Shown here one piece after another: positions 1 through 7,900 of a stretch of DNA of 11,583 bases. Each line of letters begins with the position of its first letter. Positions within the stretch are counted from its first letter, which is position 1. The notes under the pieces are model-generated. The model saw only the letters and a program-made list of their open reading frames with translations. It was not told the DNA's origin and did no database searches. This DNA is from an uncultured Acidobacteriota bacterium (GTDB lineage: Bacteria > Acidobacteriota > JAAYUB01). The translations under genes and the position numbers were made by a program. The stretch spans positions 1-11,583 of the forward strand of contig CALAMB010000313.1 in NCBI GenBank assembly GCA_937925645.1, written 5' to 3'.

Positions 1-46
1 ACCACCGAGATCTACACTCTTTCCCTACACGACGCTCTTCCGATCT
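1..46 (+). other. Illumina TruSeq universal adapter remnant (assembly artefact)
   Basis: These bases equal the last 46 bases of the 58-base TruSeq universal adapter, ending in the familiar GACGCTCTTCCGATCT. They are vector-like contamination, not genome. The orientation fits read-through of a short insert at the 3' end of a read 2, seen here as its reverse complement. The stretch has no stop in the frame of the first gene, so a gene caller would fuse a false peptide ending FPYTTLFRS onto that protein. The genomic insert begins at base 47. The match is from memory of the adapter sequence, but it is exact and long. Confidence 0.98.
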
Positions 47-3000
47 CTTAACGTCCACGTGGCCGACATCGTCGGCAACTTTGCCGATTGGTCCGGTGAC
101 TTCACCGTGCGCCGGTCGGCCGTCACCTGGCTGGAGCACCAGCCGGCCGCGGCACTGGTGGTGGACGTCATCCCGGTCGGGCTGAGCGTCCGGTTTCAGT
201 CGGCCCATCCGGTGGCTGCCGGGACACTGACCGCCGCGGGAGCGCTCTGTCCTGACACCATCCTGGTCGACGAGGGCAGTGGCGTCTGGCGTCTCGAGGG
301 TTCGCTTGCGCCCGCGGGCGACGGACCGGTCGAGGTCGTCGCCACGATGACCGACATCTACAATTGGACCTCGCCCGCGTACGGCTTTAACTTCGTCTGG
401 GACGGCCAGCCGCCTGACCTGACCCTGCAGTTGCCCGGTCCCGGCGATATCTGCAATCCGATGCCGCCGCTGGCGTTCACGTGCGGCGACAACGGCACCA
501 GCGTCGATGTGGCCGGCATCCGGGTGACCATCGATGCAGTTGAACGGACGGCCGAATTTGAGTTGACTCCGTCCGGAGGCGTCTGGAATCCGCCCGCCGG
601 TGCCGATCCGCTGGCCGGCGGCGGCCACACGGTCCATGTGACGGTGCCCGATTCCGCCGGCCACACCGCGGAAGCCCTGAGTGGATTCGCCCTGGACGGC
701 ACTCAGCCGATCATTACCGTGACCAGTCCGGCTACGGGGGCGGGTATCGTGGCCGACACGGTCGTCTTCGATATCACCGTAACGGACAACTGCGACTTGG
801 ATGCGGACAGTCTCGTGGTCACCGTCAACGGGTTCGCTCGGACTGAATTCGTACTCGTTGACGGCCAAATCCACATCGAAGTTCCGTGGGATCACGACAT
901 GCTGGCCGTCGGCGACAACGTCTGGAATTTGGCAGTGGCCGATTCCCTCGGCAATTTCGCCCACTTCAACGGGACATTCCAGGTGATCCGAACCGTCGCT
1001 CTGCCGCATACGGTCATAGACGGCAATGACTACATGTTCCGCGTCCGGACAGACGGCGGACTGGAGTGGGATCCGCTGATCCAGCCGATGACCGACGTCC
1101 GAGTTCCGGAAGTAACGGTCTGGGTGGACGGGATGTCCCACGTCATGCCGGCACAGCCGGAGGGAATGCTGGCCGTGAACGGTCATGAAATCCGCCTGAC
1201 CGGGGATCTGGGTTCAGACGATCTGAATTGGGAAAAACGAATATTCGTTCCGCCGGACGGTTATTTCGCGCGCGTGGTGGAGTGGTTGGACAATACGGCT
1301 CCGACTCCGGTGTCGGTTGCAATCGAGATGACGTTCCGGCTGCCGGAGGCGCTCAACTGGGATGTGGTCGCCACATCCGATGGGGACGCCGTCGTCGAGC
1401 CCGGGGGCACGGACCGCTGGCTGATGCTGGACGATGATATGGACCAGGACAACGCCATGGAGCCCAACATGCCCACACTGGGCGTTGTGTTCTCCGAAGC
1501 GGAGACCGCGCGGGCGCCGTCGGCAGTCGAAATCGCTGCCGGCCAGTTGGTCATGCGATGGACCGATCTGGTGATTCCGGCAGGCGCCCCCGGCATGCCC
1601 GGCCGGCTGGGCCTGGCCGTGGGCGTGACCGCGCAGCCGACGCGATCCGATGCGGTGGAGACGCTGGAACGCCTGGCCGCCTGTCCGGCTGAGTTTATAG
1701 TCGGGGTGCCGGACGATCGGTGGCGCGACGTGCACAATCTGAACTGGACGGGCGGGGCGGATCCCACGCTGCCCGAGCTGCCGCCACTGGCAGGCGGCGT
1801 TTCCGGCCGGCTATTGGATGCCACGCCGGACGCACACCCGCTGGCGGGGCAAGCCCTGCTGTTGCGGGGTGAAGCGGTGCCATATCGTCGCTGCCGAGTT
1901 GCCGATACAAATTGGCAGGGCATTTTCCAATATATTCCGATTTCGCAACCGTGTCCCTTGCCACTGGGGTTGACGGATATCATCTTCGGATCGACGGAGT
2001 GTGGCTGGTTGACGATAAGCCAGGTGCTACTCACCGCAGACGAGCCGGTGGCCGCCGACCAAACGCTGATCGTGCCCGATAGCGGCGCGGTGGCCGTGAC
2101 GGTGAGCCTGAGCACCGGCGACCCGCTGCCTGACGGCACCCTCCGACTGGAACGGGTCGGTGATGGTTGTGTCCGGTACGGGCGGATCTCCGGGGGCGAT
2201 GGGATGATACCCGCGGTCATGCCCGGTGATTACCTGCTGACGGTGACCTCGCTTTTTGGTGATGCCACCCAACCGGTCACGGTGACGGCGGTTCAGACGG
2301 CGGCCGTCACCATGGTTCTGGAGCAGGATTACCTGACCGGCCGCGTGGTGGACCACCTGGGCATCGGCCAGGCGGGTGTGTCCGTTCTCATATTCAGGCG
2401 GAACAGTTATAGTGAGACCGTTAATTCCGGCACCACAGATGCCGACGGGCGGTTTGTGTACCTGGATCCGCTCCGTGAAATCGATCTGGAAATCCTGGCC
2501 AAGCATCCGGACGGCCGATGGCTGTACGAGACGCTGATTCGAGTGCCGGCAGACGAAAGCCTGGACCTGTACGCGTTGGTGCTGGATCGAGGTGGCGCCG
2601 ATCTTGTTGTTCGGACAGAAACCCATGCAGGTGTTCCGATCGCGGACTCCGAGATTCAGGTCCGTTCGACGGGATTTCCGGCGTTTATGACCTGGACGGG
2701 CAGGACCGGGGATGTCGGCGAGGCGGTTTTCCCGGGTCTGCCGGCAGGCATGGACCTGCAGTATTCGGCCCTGGTCGACGGACGAAGCACCCCGGCAGTA
2801 CCGCTGGTGCTCGAATCCGGTGAGCTTCGGCTGGTTGTGATCTCCAGCGCATTCGGCCAATACACCATCACGGGCACCGTGAGAGCCGCTGATGGAATCA
2901 CCCGGCTGTCGGGGCAGAGCGTGGAACTCCAGCGGGAAGAGTCGGCGGGGATATATGCGCTCACTCAGATAATCAATGCCGATGCCGACGGCGACTTCCG

Positions 3001-4834
3001 GTTCAGCAATGCGTTCCTGACAACGGGTCGGGCGCGGGTCCTTTCACGCTGGCCCCACAGCCAGGGAGAAGGAGAGGATTGGACCGATCTGGACGCTGCG
3101 GCGGGTCAGACAGACGTATCGCTCGACACGCGGATCAGCGTGATACGCGGTGACGCCCGAGACGCGGGCGGTGCTCCCGTCACCGGGCTGGTTGGATTGC
3201 GGGTCCGGCCGCATGACCCGGATCTCAGCGAGCCAACTGCCAACCAGTCCTCAGGCAACTGGTCCATCCGGGGAGCGAAACCCGGAGTGACTTACGATGT
3301 GATTGCCTGGGATGCGGGCGGAAACGCTTACGGGGCCACCGTCGCGCTCCCGGCTCAACAACTGGTGCTCACTGATATCCATCTCCTGCCGGTGAACTTG
3401 TACGCTGTCTACGGCAACGCGTTCTCGGCCGGCGCCAGAGCCGCTTTGATCCAATGGCCAGTGGAACTTTGGGCGGAGTCGGTATCGGGCGAGTTCTATC
3501 CTCTGGGGAGTGCCTGCACGGTTGAGGAAGGGTACTTTGATTTCGGTTCCAACTATCTGCCCACCGGCCGGGCGCTCCTGGTGGTGCCATGGCCGGAATC
3601 ACAAGGTGACGGGCAGGATGAAATCCTGGTGGATGTTGCGGCAGCCGGTGGCGCCGCCATCCTGCTGGAAACCGGGGTGACCGCCGTTTCCGGGGATGTT
3701 GTGGATGGAGCCGGAATGCCGATCGAAAGCATTCCACTTTGGGTGAATGTGTATGCCCATCGGCCGGATGGCTCGAACCTCTTCTACTATTCAAACCCGA
3801 ATCAGGTTCTTGTGGAGTTCGGTCGGTGTACGGTGCTGGGCATGAAGCCAGGGGAAGGGTACCAACTTGAGGCGCTGGATGAAACCGTTGGTTATCACAG
3901 TACGGATGTCAACTTCCCGGCCGGCGAATTGATACTGGACAACGTGCAGATCCCACCGCGTTCTGAATATATGGTCACTGGACGCCTGTGGTCGGCGGAA
4001 TTTCTGAGACCGCTGCCTGGGAGTGCGTTCGTGCGGTGGGAACGCCAGCTGGCCGGCGGCGAGTATGTCAGTTACGACTGGTCGGCATGTGAAGACTCCG
4101 GCCAGTTCTATGGATTCGGCTATTTCCCTACCGGCCGGGCGCGCCTGATCCTGGATCGACCGCCGAGCCAGGGAGACGGCAGCGACACCTGGGAGATCAC
4201 CCTGACAGGGCCGGAAACCGATTTGGGCGATATGATGACCGGATGGTCGGTGGTCAGTGGAGCCGTAATGGATGGTGCCGGTGAGCCGGTGATGGCGGTG
4301 ACCGACCTGGATCTCGTACCGGCCGACCCGGACCTGCCGCCGGTTCTGCTCGATGTGGCGGAACTGACCGCGGGTGTCTGGCAGGCGTTGGGTGTGGCTC
4401 CGGAGACCGCCTATGACGTGTACGCCTGGGACCGGGAGCGTCGATTCTACTGCGCGACGCTGATTCTGCCCGATGGCGTGCTGACAGCTGACAATGTGAC
4501 GCTTGCGCCGTGCAGCCCAACGTGCGCCGAATTGCACCTTCAACTGCAGGATATCGATGGACGCCCGCTGGCGGGAGTCTACGCCGAGATCGGTGACGCC
4601 AACGAGTTGGAGCCCTGGGCGGTGAGCGGTCAATCGGATGCCGGTGGTCTGGTCCGCCTGAGTGCGTTGCCTCCAGGTGCTTACTGGATTTGGATCTACA
4701 GAGGTAATCCCGAGGCGCCGGAGTATTTGCAGGTGTTGGACGACGGGTATGTGTACATCCGTCTGGGTGATGTGCTGGTGGAGCAGGTGGTGACAGTCGG
4801 CGAATCGGAGAACGGTGTTCTCTGCCAACCATGA
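47..4834 (+). CDS. Giant multidomain Ig-like/CnaB-like extracellular protein, 5' partial
   Basis: The reading frame is open from the adapter junction, starting Leu-Asn-Val-His, to TGA at 4832-4834. The GTG at 59 lies inside an Ig-like strand and is not the true start, so the N-terminus and any signal peptide are missing. Residues here count from that GTG. Seen in order: end of one Ig-like domain (1-18), three Ig-like domains (about 19-115, 118-213, 217-310), a larger beta domain (316-560), a Pro-rich linker (563-577), several CnaB/carboxypeptidase-regulatory-like modules (578-930), three tandem ~180-residue units (935-1484) and a last CnaB-like domain (1489-1591). Such all-beta chains act outside the cell as adhesins or matrix proteins; that role is inference. 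No LPXTG, PEP-CTERM or T9SS C-terminal tail is visible. A gene for a second giant protein follows 52 bp downstream. Coding status is certain; exact function is unknown. Confidence 0.9.
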   Translation, partial: LNVHVADIVGNFADWSGDFTVRRSAVTWLEHQPAAALVVDVIPVGLSVRFQSAHPVAAGTLTAAGALCPDTILVDEGSGVWRLEGSLAPAGDGPVEVVATMTDIYNWTSPAYGFNFVWDGQPPDLTLQLPGPGDICNPMPPLAFTCGDNGTSVDVAGIRVTIDAVERTAEFELTPSGGVWNPPAGADPLAGGGHTVHVTVPDSAGHTAEALSGFALDGTQPIITVTSPATGAGIVADTVVFDITVTDNCDLDADSLVVTVNGFARTEFVLVDGQIHIEVPWDHDMLAVGDNVWNLAVADSLGNFAHFNGTFQVIRTVALPHTVIDGNDYMFRVRTDGGLEWDPLIQPMTDVRVPEVTVWVDGMSHVMPAQPEGMLAVNGHEIRLTGDLGSDDLNWEKRIFVPPDGYFARVVEWLDNTAPTPVSVAIEMTFRLPEALNWDVVATSDGDAVVEPGGTDRWLMLDDDMDQDNAMEPNMPTLGVVFSEAETARAPSAVEIAAGQLVMRWTDLVIPAGAPGMPGRLGLAVGVTAQPTRSDAVETLERLAACPAEFIVGVPDDRWRDVHNLNWTGGADPTLPELPPLAGGVSGRLLDATPDAHPLAGQALLLRGEAVPYRRCRVADTNWQGIFQYIPISQPCPLPLGLTDIIFGSTECGWLTISQVLLTADEPVAADQTLIVPDSGAVAVTVSLSTGDPLPDGTLRLERVGDGCVRYGRISGGDGMIPAVMPGDYLLTVTSLFGDATQPVTVTAVQTAAVTMVLEQDYLTGRVVDHLGIGQAGVSVLIFRRNSYSETVNSGTTDADGRFVYLDPLREIDLEILAKHPDGRWLYETLIRVPADESLDLYALVLDRGGADLVVRTETHAGVPIADSEIQVRSTGFPAFMTWTGRTGDVGEAVFPGLPAGMDLQYSALVDGRSTPAVPLVLESGELRLVVISSAFGQYTITGTVRAADGITRLSGQSVELQREESAGIYALTQIINADADGDFRFSNAFLTTGRARVLSRWPHSQGEGEDWTDLDAAAGQTDVSLDTRISVIRGDARDAGGAPVTGLVGLRVRPHDPDLSEPTANQSSGNWSIRGAKPGVTYDVIAWDAGGNAYGATVALPAQQLVLTDIHLLPVNLYAVYGNAFSAGARAALIQWPVELWAESVSGEFYPLGSACTVEEGYFDFGSNYLPTGRALLVVPWPESQGDGQDEILVDVAAAGGAAILLETGVTAVSGDVVDGAGMPIESIPLWVNVYAHRPDGSNLFYYSNPNQVLVEFGRCTVLGMKPGEGYQLEALDETVGYHSTDVNFPAGELILDNVQIPPRSEYMVTGRLWSAEFLRPLPGSAFVRWERQLAGGEYVSYDWSACEDSGQFYGFGYFPTGRARLILDRPPSQGDGSDTWEITLTGPETDLGDMMTGWSVVSGAVMDGAGEPVMAVTDLDLVPADPDLPPVLLDVAELTAGVWQALGVAPETAYDVYAWDRERRFYCATLILPDGVLTADNVTLAPCSPTCAELHLQLQDIDGRPLAGVYAEIGDANELEPWAVSGQSDAGGLVRLSALPPGAYWIWIYRGNPEAPEYLQVLDDGYVYIRLGDVLVEQVVTVGESENGVLCQP
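1004..1738 (+). other. Large beta domain with DGND...TSDGD...DRW motifs (within gene 1)
   Basis: This segment encodes about 245 residues, longer than the Ig-like domains beside it. Visible landmarks are DGNDYMFRVRTDGG near its start, GDLGSDD and a following KRIFVPPDGYFARVVEW stretch, TSDGD, TDRWLMLDDD, and a helical-looking end with SDAVETLERLAACP. I recall the same landmark order in giant extracellular proteins of environmental bacteria, where it follows Ig-like domains, but I cannot attach a Pfam name. The acidic DDDMDQDN stretch could bind calcium; that is a guess. Confidence 0.5.
2861..4510 (+). repeat. Three tandem ~180-residue repeats in gene 1
   Basis: The units are 2861-3400 (180 codons), 3401-3967 (189 codons) and 3968-4510 (181 codons), in frame and head to tail. 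Each unit begins with a Tyr-led beta strand and contains TGRA followed by SQG(E/D)G exactly 12 residues later (TGR at 3023, 3563 and 4130; SQG at 3059, 3599 and 4166). A second half follows with a SG/RGD-x-x-D-GAG-like turn, a KPG or APE turn, a Tyr-D/E-containing strand and a closing strand ending in Pro. Each unit therefore looks like two linked beta-sandwich modules of CnaB or carboxypeptidase-regulatory type. The DNA has diverged widely, with only short shared runs such as AGCCAGGGAGA at 3059 and 4166, so the duplication is old and kept at protein level. Confidence 0.88.
4523..4831 (+). other. C-terminal CnaB/carboxypeptidase-regulatory-like domain of gene 1
   Basis: After the three repeats the protein ends with one shorter domain. 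It shows the usual pattern of this fold: a first strand, DIDGRPLAGVYAEI, a SDAGGLVRLSALPPGAYWI stretch and a final strand before a short tail ending in GVLCQP. The fold assignment comes from this pattern alone. It closes the protein without any recognisable anchor. Confidence 0.6.
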
Positions 4835-4886
4835 TGGCGTGTTCTCCAGCGGAAAATCTGACCATAGAGGGGATCGGGGAACTGGA
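4835..4886 (+). other. 52-bp intergenic spacer, probable co-transcription
   Basis: The spacer between the two giant genes has no inverted repeat followed by a T run and no clear promoter boxes. Its short length and shared direction suggest that both genes are on one transcript. It carries only the ribosome-binding site of gene 2. Confidence 0.6.
4876..4880 (+). promoter_or_regulatory. Shine-Dalgarno site of gene 2
   Basis: GGGGA lies 6 bases before the ATG at 4887 and 9 bases before the adjacent ATG at 4890. This supports a start at one of these two codons over the in-frame ATG at 4902, which would be 21 bases away. A GAGGGG at 4867-4872 is a weaker alternative, 14 bases from 4887. Confidence 0.65.
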
Positions 4887-4994
4887 ATGATGACCAAGCG
4901 AATGCAGTACCGGGTTGCCAAAAGCCGCGGGAAATGCCTTTTGAGTCGCGCGTTGTGGGTGTGGATTGGCTGCTGTTGGATGTGGGCCTATGCT
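4887..4994 (+). other. Signal peptide of gene 2
   Basis: The first 36 residues have a basic n-region with Lys and Arg up to R21, a hydrophobic Trp-rich core (ALWVWIGCCWMWAYA, residues 22-36) and an AYA-A type I cleavage site after A36. The n-region is long; starting at the ATG at 4902 would give a more usual length but lacks a well-spaced ribosome-binding site. The WIGC at 26-29 is a poor lipobox, so a lipoprotein is unlikely. Confidence 0.8.
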
Positions 4995-7900
4995 GCCGGC
5001 GTGACTCGGGAGCAGTTTCTGGCACCGGTTCCTCCCGGCTTGCAAACCGGATTGGCCTTGTTCAATCCGTCGGTGCGAACCCGTTCGGTCAGTCTGACTC
5101 TGCTGGATGCGCAGGGACGTCCCCGGACAGAGCCTGGTCTGGTTAACCCGGTGGAATTGGAACTGACACCCGGCGTTCAGTACCCCCGATACCTTCACGA
5201 TCTCTTTGGCTCGGGATGGAATGGCGCCGTATCCTCAGTCAGGTTGGAATCCACCGGCGATGTCTTTGCCTTTTATCAAAGCCACGATTCATCTTTGAGC
5301 CGGTGCGATGGCATTAATCTGCTCAGTCAGCCAGCCAGCGAGTTCTTTGTGCCGGTTCTGGGGCAAGCGGACGAAAGCCACTGGGTGGGGCTGGTGAATC
5401 CGAGCCAGGCTGAAAACACGATCACTTTGTCATGGGAAGGAGGGGAAAAGGAACCCTCTCCGCCGTATAGCCTTGTCTTGCCCGCGCATGGATGCGCCCT
5501 CCTGAGACTGGCCGACATTTTTCCCGGAAGCGCAGGCGGCTATCTTCGACTGTCGGGCAGTTTTCCGTTCACCGGATCTCTGGCCGTTGACGGCGCGGAT
5601 CGGCTGGTGGTTGCGGGGTTGATGGATCCGCTGAAAGCCGCGCAGCGATTGATGGTGCCCCACTATGCGTGTGGGGATGGTTACGGGACCGCCCTGTACC
5701 TGATCAATCCCGGCAGCCGGCCTGTCAGCATGGCGATAACCGCCCAGCCGGATGGTCGAAGTGCGGCTGAACGGCTTCATGCGACCGTGATCTTGGATCC
5801 GTTTACGTGCCGGCAGTTCGACGTCGGACAGGAATGGAAATTGCCCCCGGATCAACTGGCCTCGGGTTACCTGGTGCTCGGCAGCGATGATCTGGAGGGG
5901 AATATCTACGCCGCGGCGGTGATCCGGCACAGCGGCGGGTCGGCTTCCGTGATGCCGGCACTGACCGGACCATCCCGGTCGGCGTTTTTCAGCCATGTGG
6001 CGGCGGGCCTGGGTTGGGTGACCGGCGTGACTCTGGTGAATGCTTTTGCCGATCCGACGCATGTCCTGATGGCGCTGTATTCCGAGGACGGACGGCAAGT
6101 GGCCGCGACAGAGGTTGATCTGGCGCCGTTCAGCCGAGCGGCCCACCTGGTTACCGAATTTTTTGATGTCGAGCAACATCTGGGCGGATTCATCCGGGCT
6201 GAGTCGGACGGACCAGTATTCACCTTCATGATGTTCGGCCGCGAACGTGGCGATCTCTACAGCGCCGTGCCGCCGCTGCCGGAAGGACAGGACTGGCCGG
6301 CCGATGGCGACGACTGTTCCCTGGGACCGTTCATCGACGCGGTGGATCCACGGGCCGGTCCGCCGGGTACCCTGATGACCGTCTATGGACGGGGGTTCGA
6401 TCCCGGACACCCCGAACGGCACTGGATCGGACTTGGCGAAACGGCTCTGGAATTTGTGTCGATCTCGGCGGGGCTCATCGTGGCTCGCGTGCCGGACAGT
6501 GCTCGTACCGGATCGGTGATTGTCCGGATGGGTGAATGCGAAGCGGTGGGCCCGGTGTTCACCGTGACGGAGGCGATCCGCGTGACCATCCAGTCGCCGG
6601 TCGACGGCGCGATCCTGGTCGAATCGCCGGTGACGGTGGCCGGAGTGATCGCCGGACCGGTGGTCACGGTGACCGTGAACGGAATTGATGCGGTGCTCGA
6701 CGGCACCGCATTCCAAGCCGTGGTCCCGCTCGTGCCCGGGGCCAACACCCTGGTCGCCCGGGCGATTTCGGCTGATGGTGGAAGCGCCGAAGATTCGGTG
6801 ATCGTGCAATTTCACCCGCCGCTGGACGTGCGGATCGATTCGCCCGAGGATGGCGCCGAGCTGTTTGAACCATCCGTAGACGTGACGGGAACCGTTTCCA
6901 CGTGGGCGGATTGGGTCACGGTCAATGGCATCACCGCCGTGATGGACAACGGCGTGTTCCGATGTCCTGCAGTGGCACTGGTGGATGGAGTGAACACCAT
7001 TACCGCCGTTGCGGGCTGTCTATGGGCGACGGTTGCGCACACCGTCACGGTTCAGGTGGATGTGTCATTCGGGGTGACGATCACCGCACCGCCGCCGAAT
7101 GAGTGGATCACCGAACTGCCCGTGGTGGTGACGGGGACGTGCACCCCGTCGGTGGAACTGGTCACCGTCAACGGTCGGCCGGCGACGCTCACGGACAACC
7201 GGTTCGCCGCCGCCATCGCGCTGCCGGAAGGCTACGACCGGACCATCACCGCAGTCGGGGAGCGCGGCGCCGCTGCCACTCAGGCTGCGGTGACCGTTCC
7301 GGTGGACCTGACCGAACCGCGGCTGTCACTGCAACTGCCGTCGACAGCGGTTCGGGGCGGCGTATTCACTGCCTGGATCACGGTAACCGATGCGGTCGAT
7401 GTGGCCGAGGTGGCGCTCGAGGTGGACGGGCTGCCGGCTCAGCCGGATCTGCCGAACCAGCCTTCGATGATCGAGCCAGGTTTCTTTGCCCGCTGGTCGG
7501 TTCCGGTGGTGGTGCCAGAGGACGCACCGGCGGAGTTGACGTTCCGGTTGCGGGCGATCGATCCGGCCGGTCATACGGCGGCAATCACTGGATCAATCCC
7601 GGTGGTGGACCCGATGGCCACCGGCGCCTGGCTCCTGGGCGAGGTCTACAGCGGCGACACCGGATTGCCGCTGGATGCTGCCCGGGTCAGCCGGCTGGAC
7701 AAGTCGTCCGCCGCCGTGACCGATGCCCGGGGAGGCTGGGCGTTGCCAGTCGAGCCGGGTCCCGTGACTGTGCGACTGGACGCCGATGGCGCCCTGCCGG
7801 TATTCCGCGCCGCCGATTCGGCTGATGGCGTCGGCACTGTGGTTCTCGACGCTCGGCTGGCCCCTCGTGCCGTCGCAGTTGCGGTGAACGCATCCGGCGG

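Noticed and set aside
59..61. GTG as the start codon of gene 1
   Set aside because: The frame is open upstream to the adapter junction and the residues before it (Leu-Asn-Val-His) continue the same Ig-like strand. No ribosome-binding site can be genomic here because the bases before 47 are adapter.
4820..4900. A frameshift splitting one giant gene into two
   Set aside because: Gene 1 ends after a complete CnaB-like domain, and gene 2 has its own ribosome-binding site, ATG and signal peptide, so they are separate genes.
3791..4921. 376-codon minus-strand open frame spanning the end of gene 1 and the start of gene 2
   Set aside because: It overlaps well-supported repeats and the signal peptide on the plus strand and shows low-complexity His/Arg/Gln-rich protein without a domain.
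4887..4994. Lipoprotein signal peptide, because of Cys29-Cys30
   Set aside because: The residues before Cys29 are Trp-Ile-Gly, which is a poor lipobox, and a good AYA-A type I site follows at the end of the hydrophobic core.
5430..6815. 461-codon minus-strand open frame
   Set aside because: It lies wholly inside gene 2. Its protein is rich in His, Arg and Gly with no domain pattern, as expected for the antisense of G+C-rich coding DNA with strong third-position bias.
7103..7825. 240-codon plus-strand open frame
   Set aside because: It is a +2 shadow of gene 2 with Gly/Arg/His-rich low-complexity translation; gene 2's own frame here shows clear Ig-like repeats.
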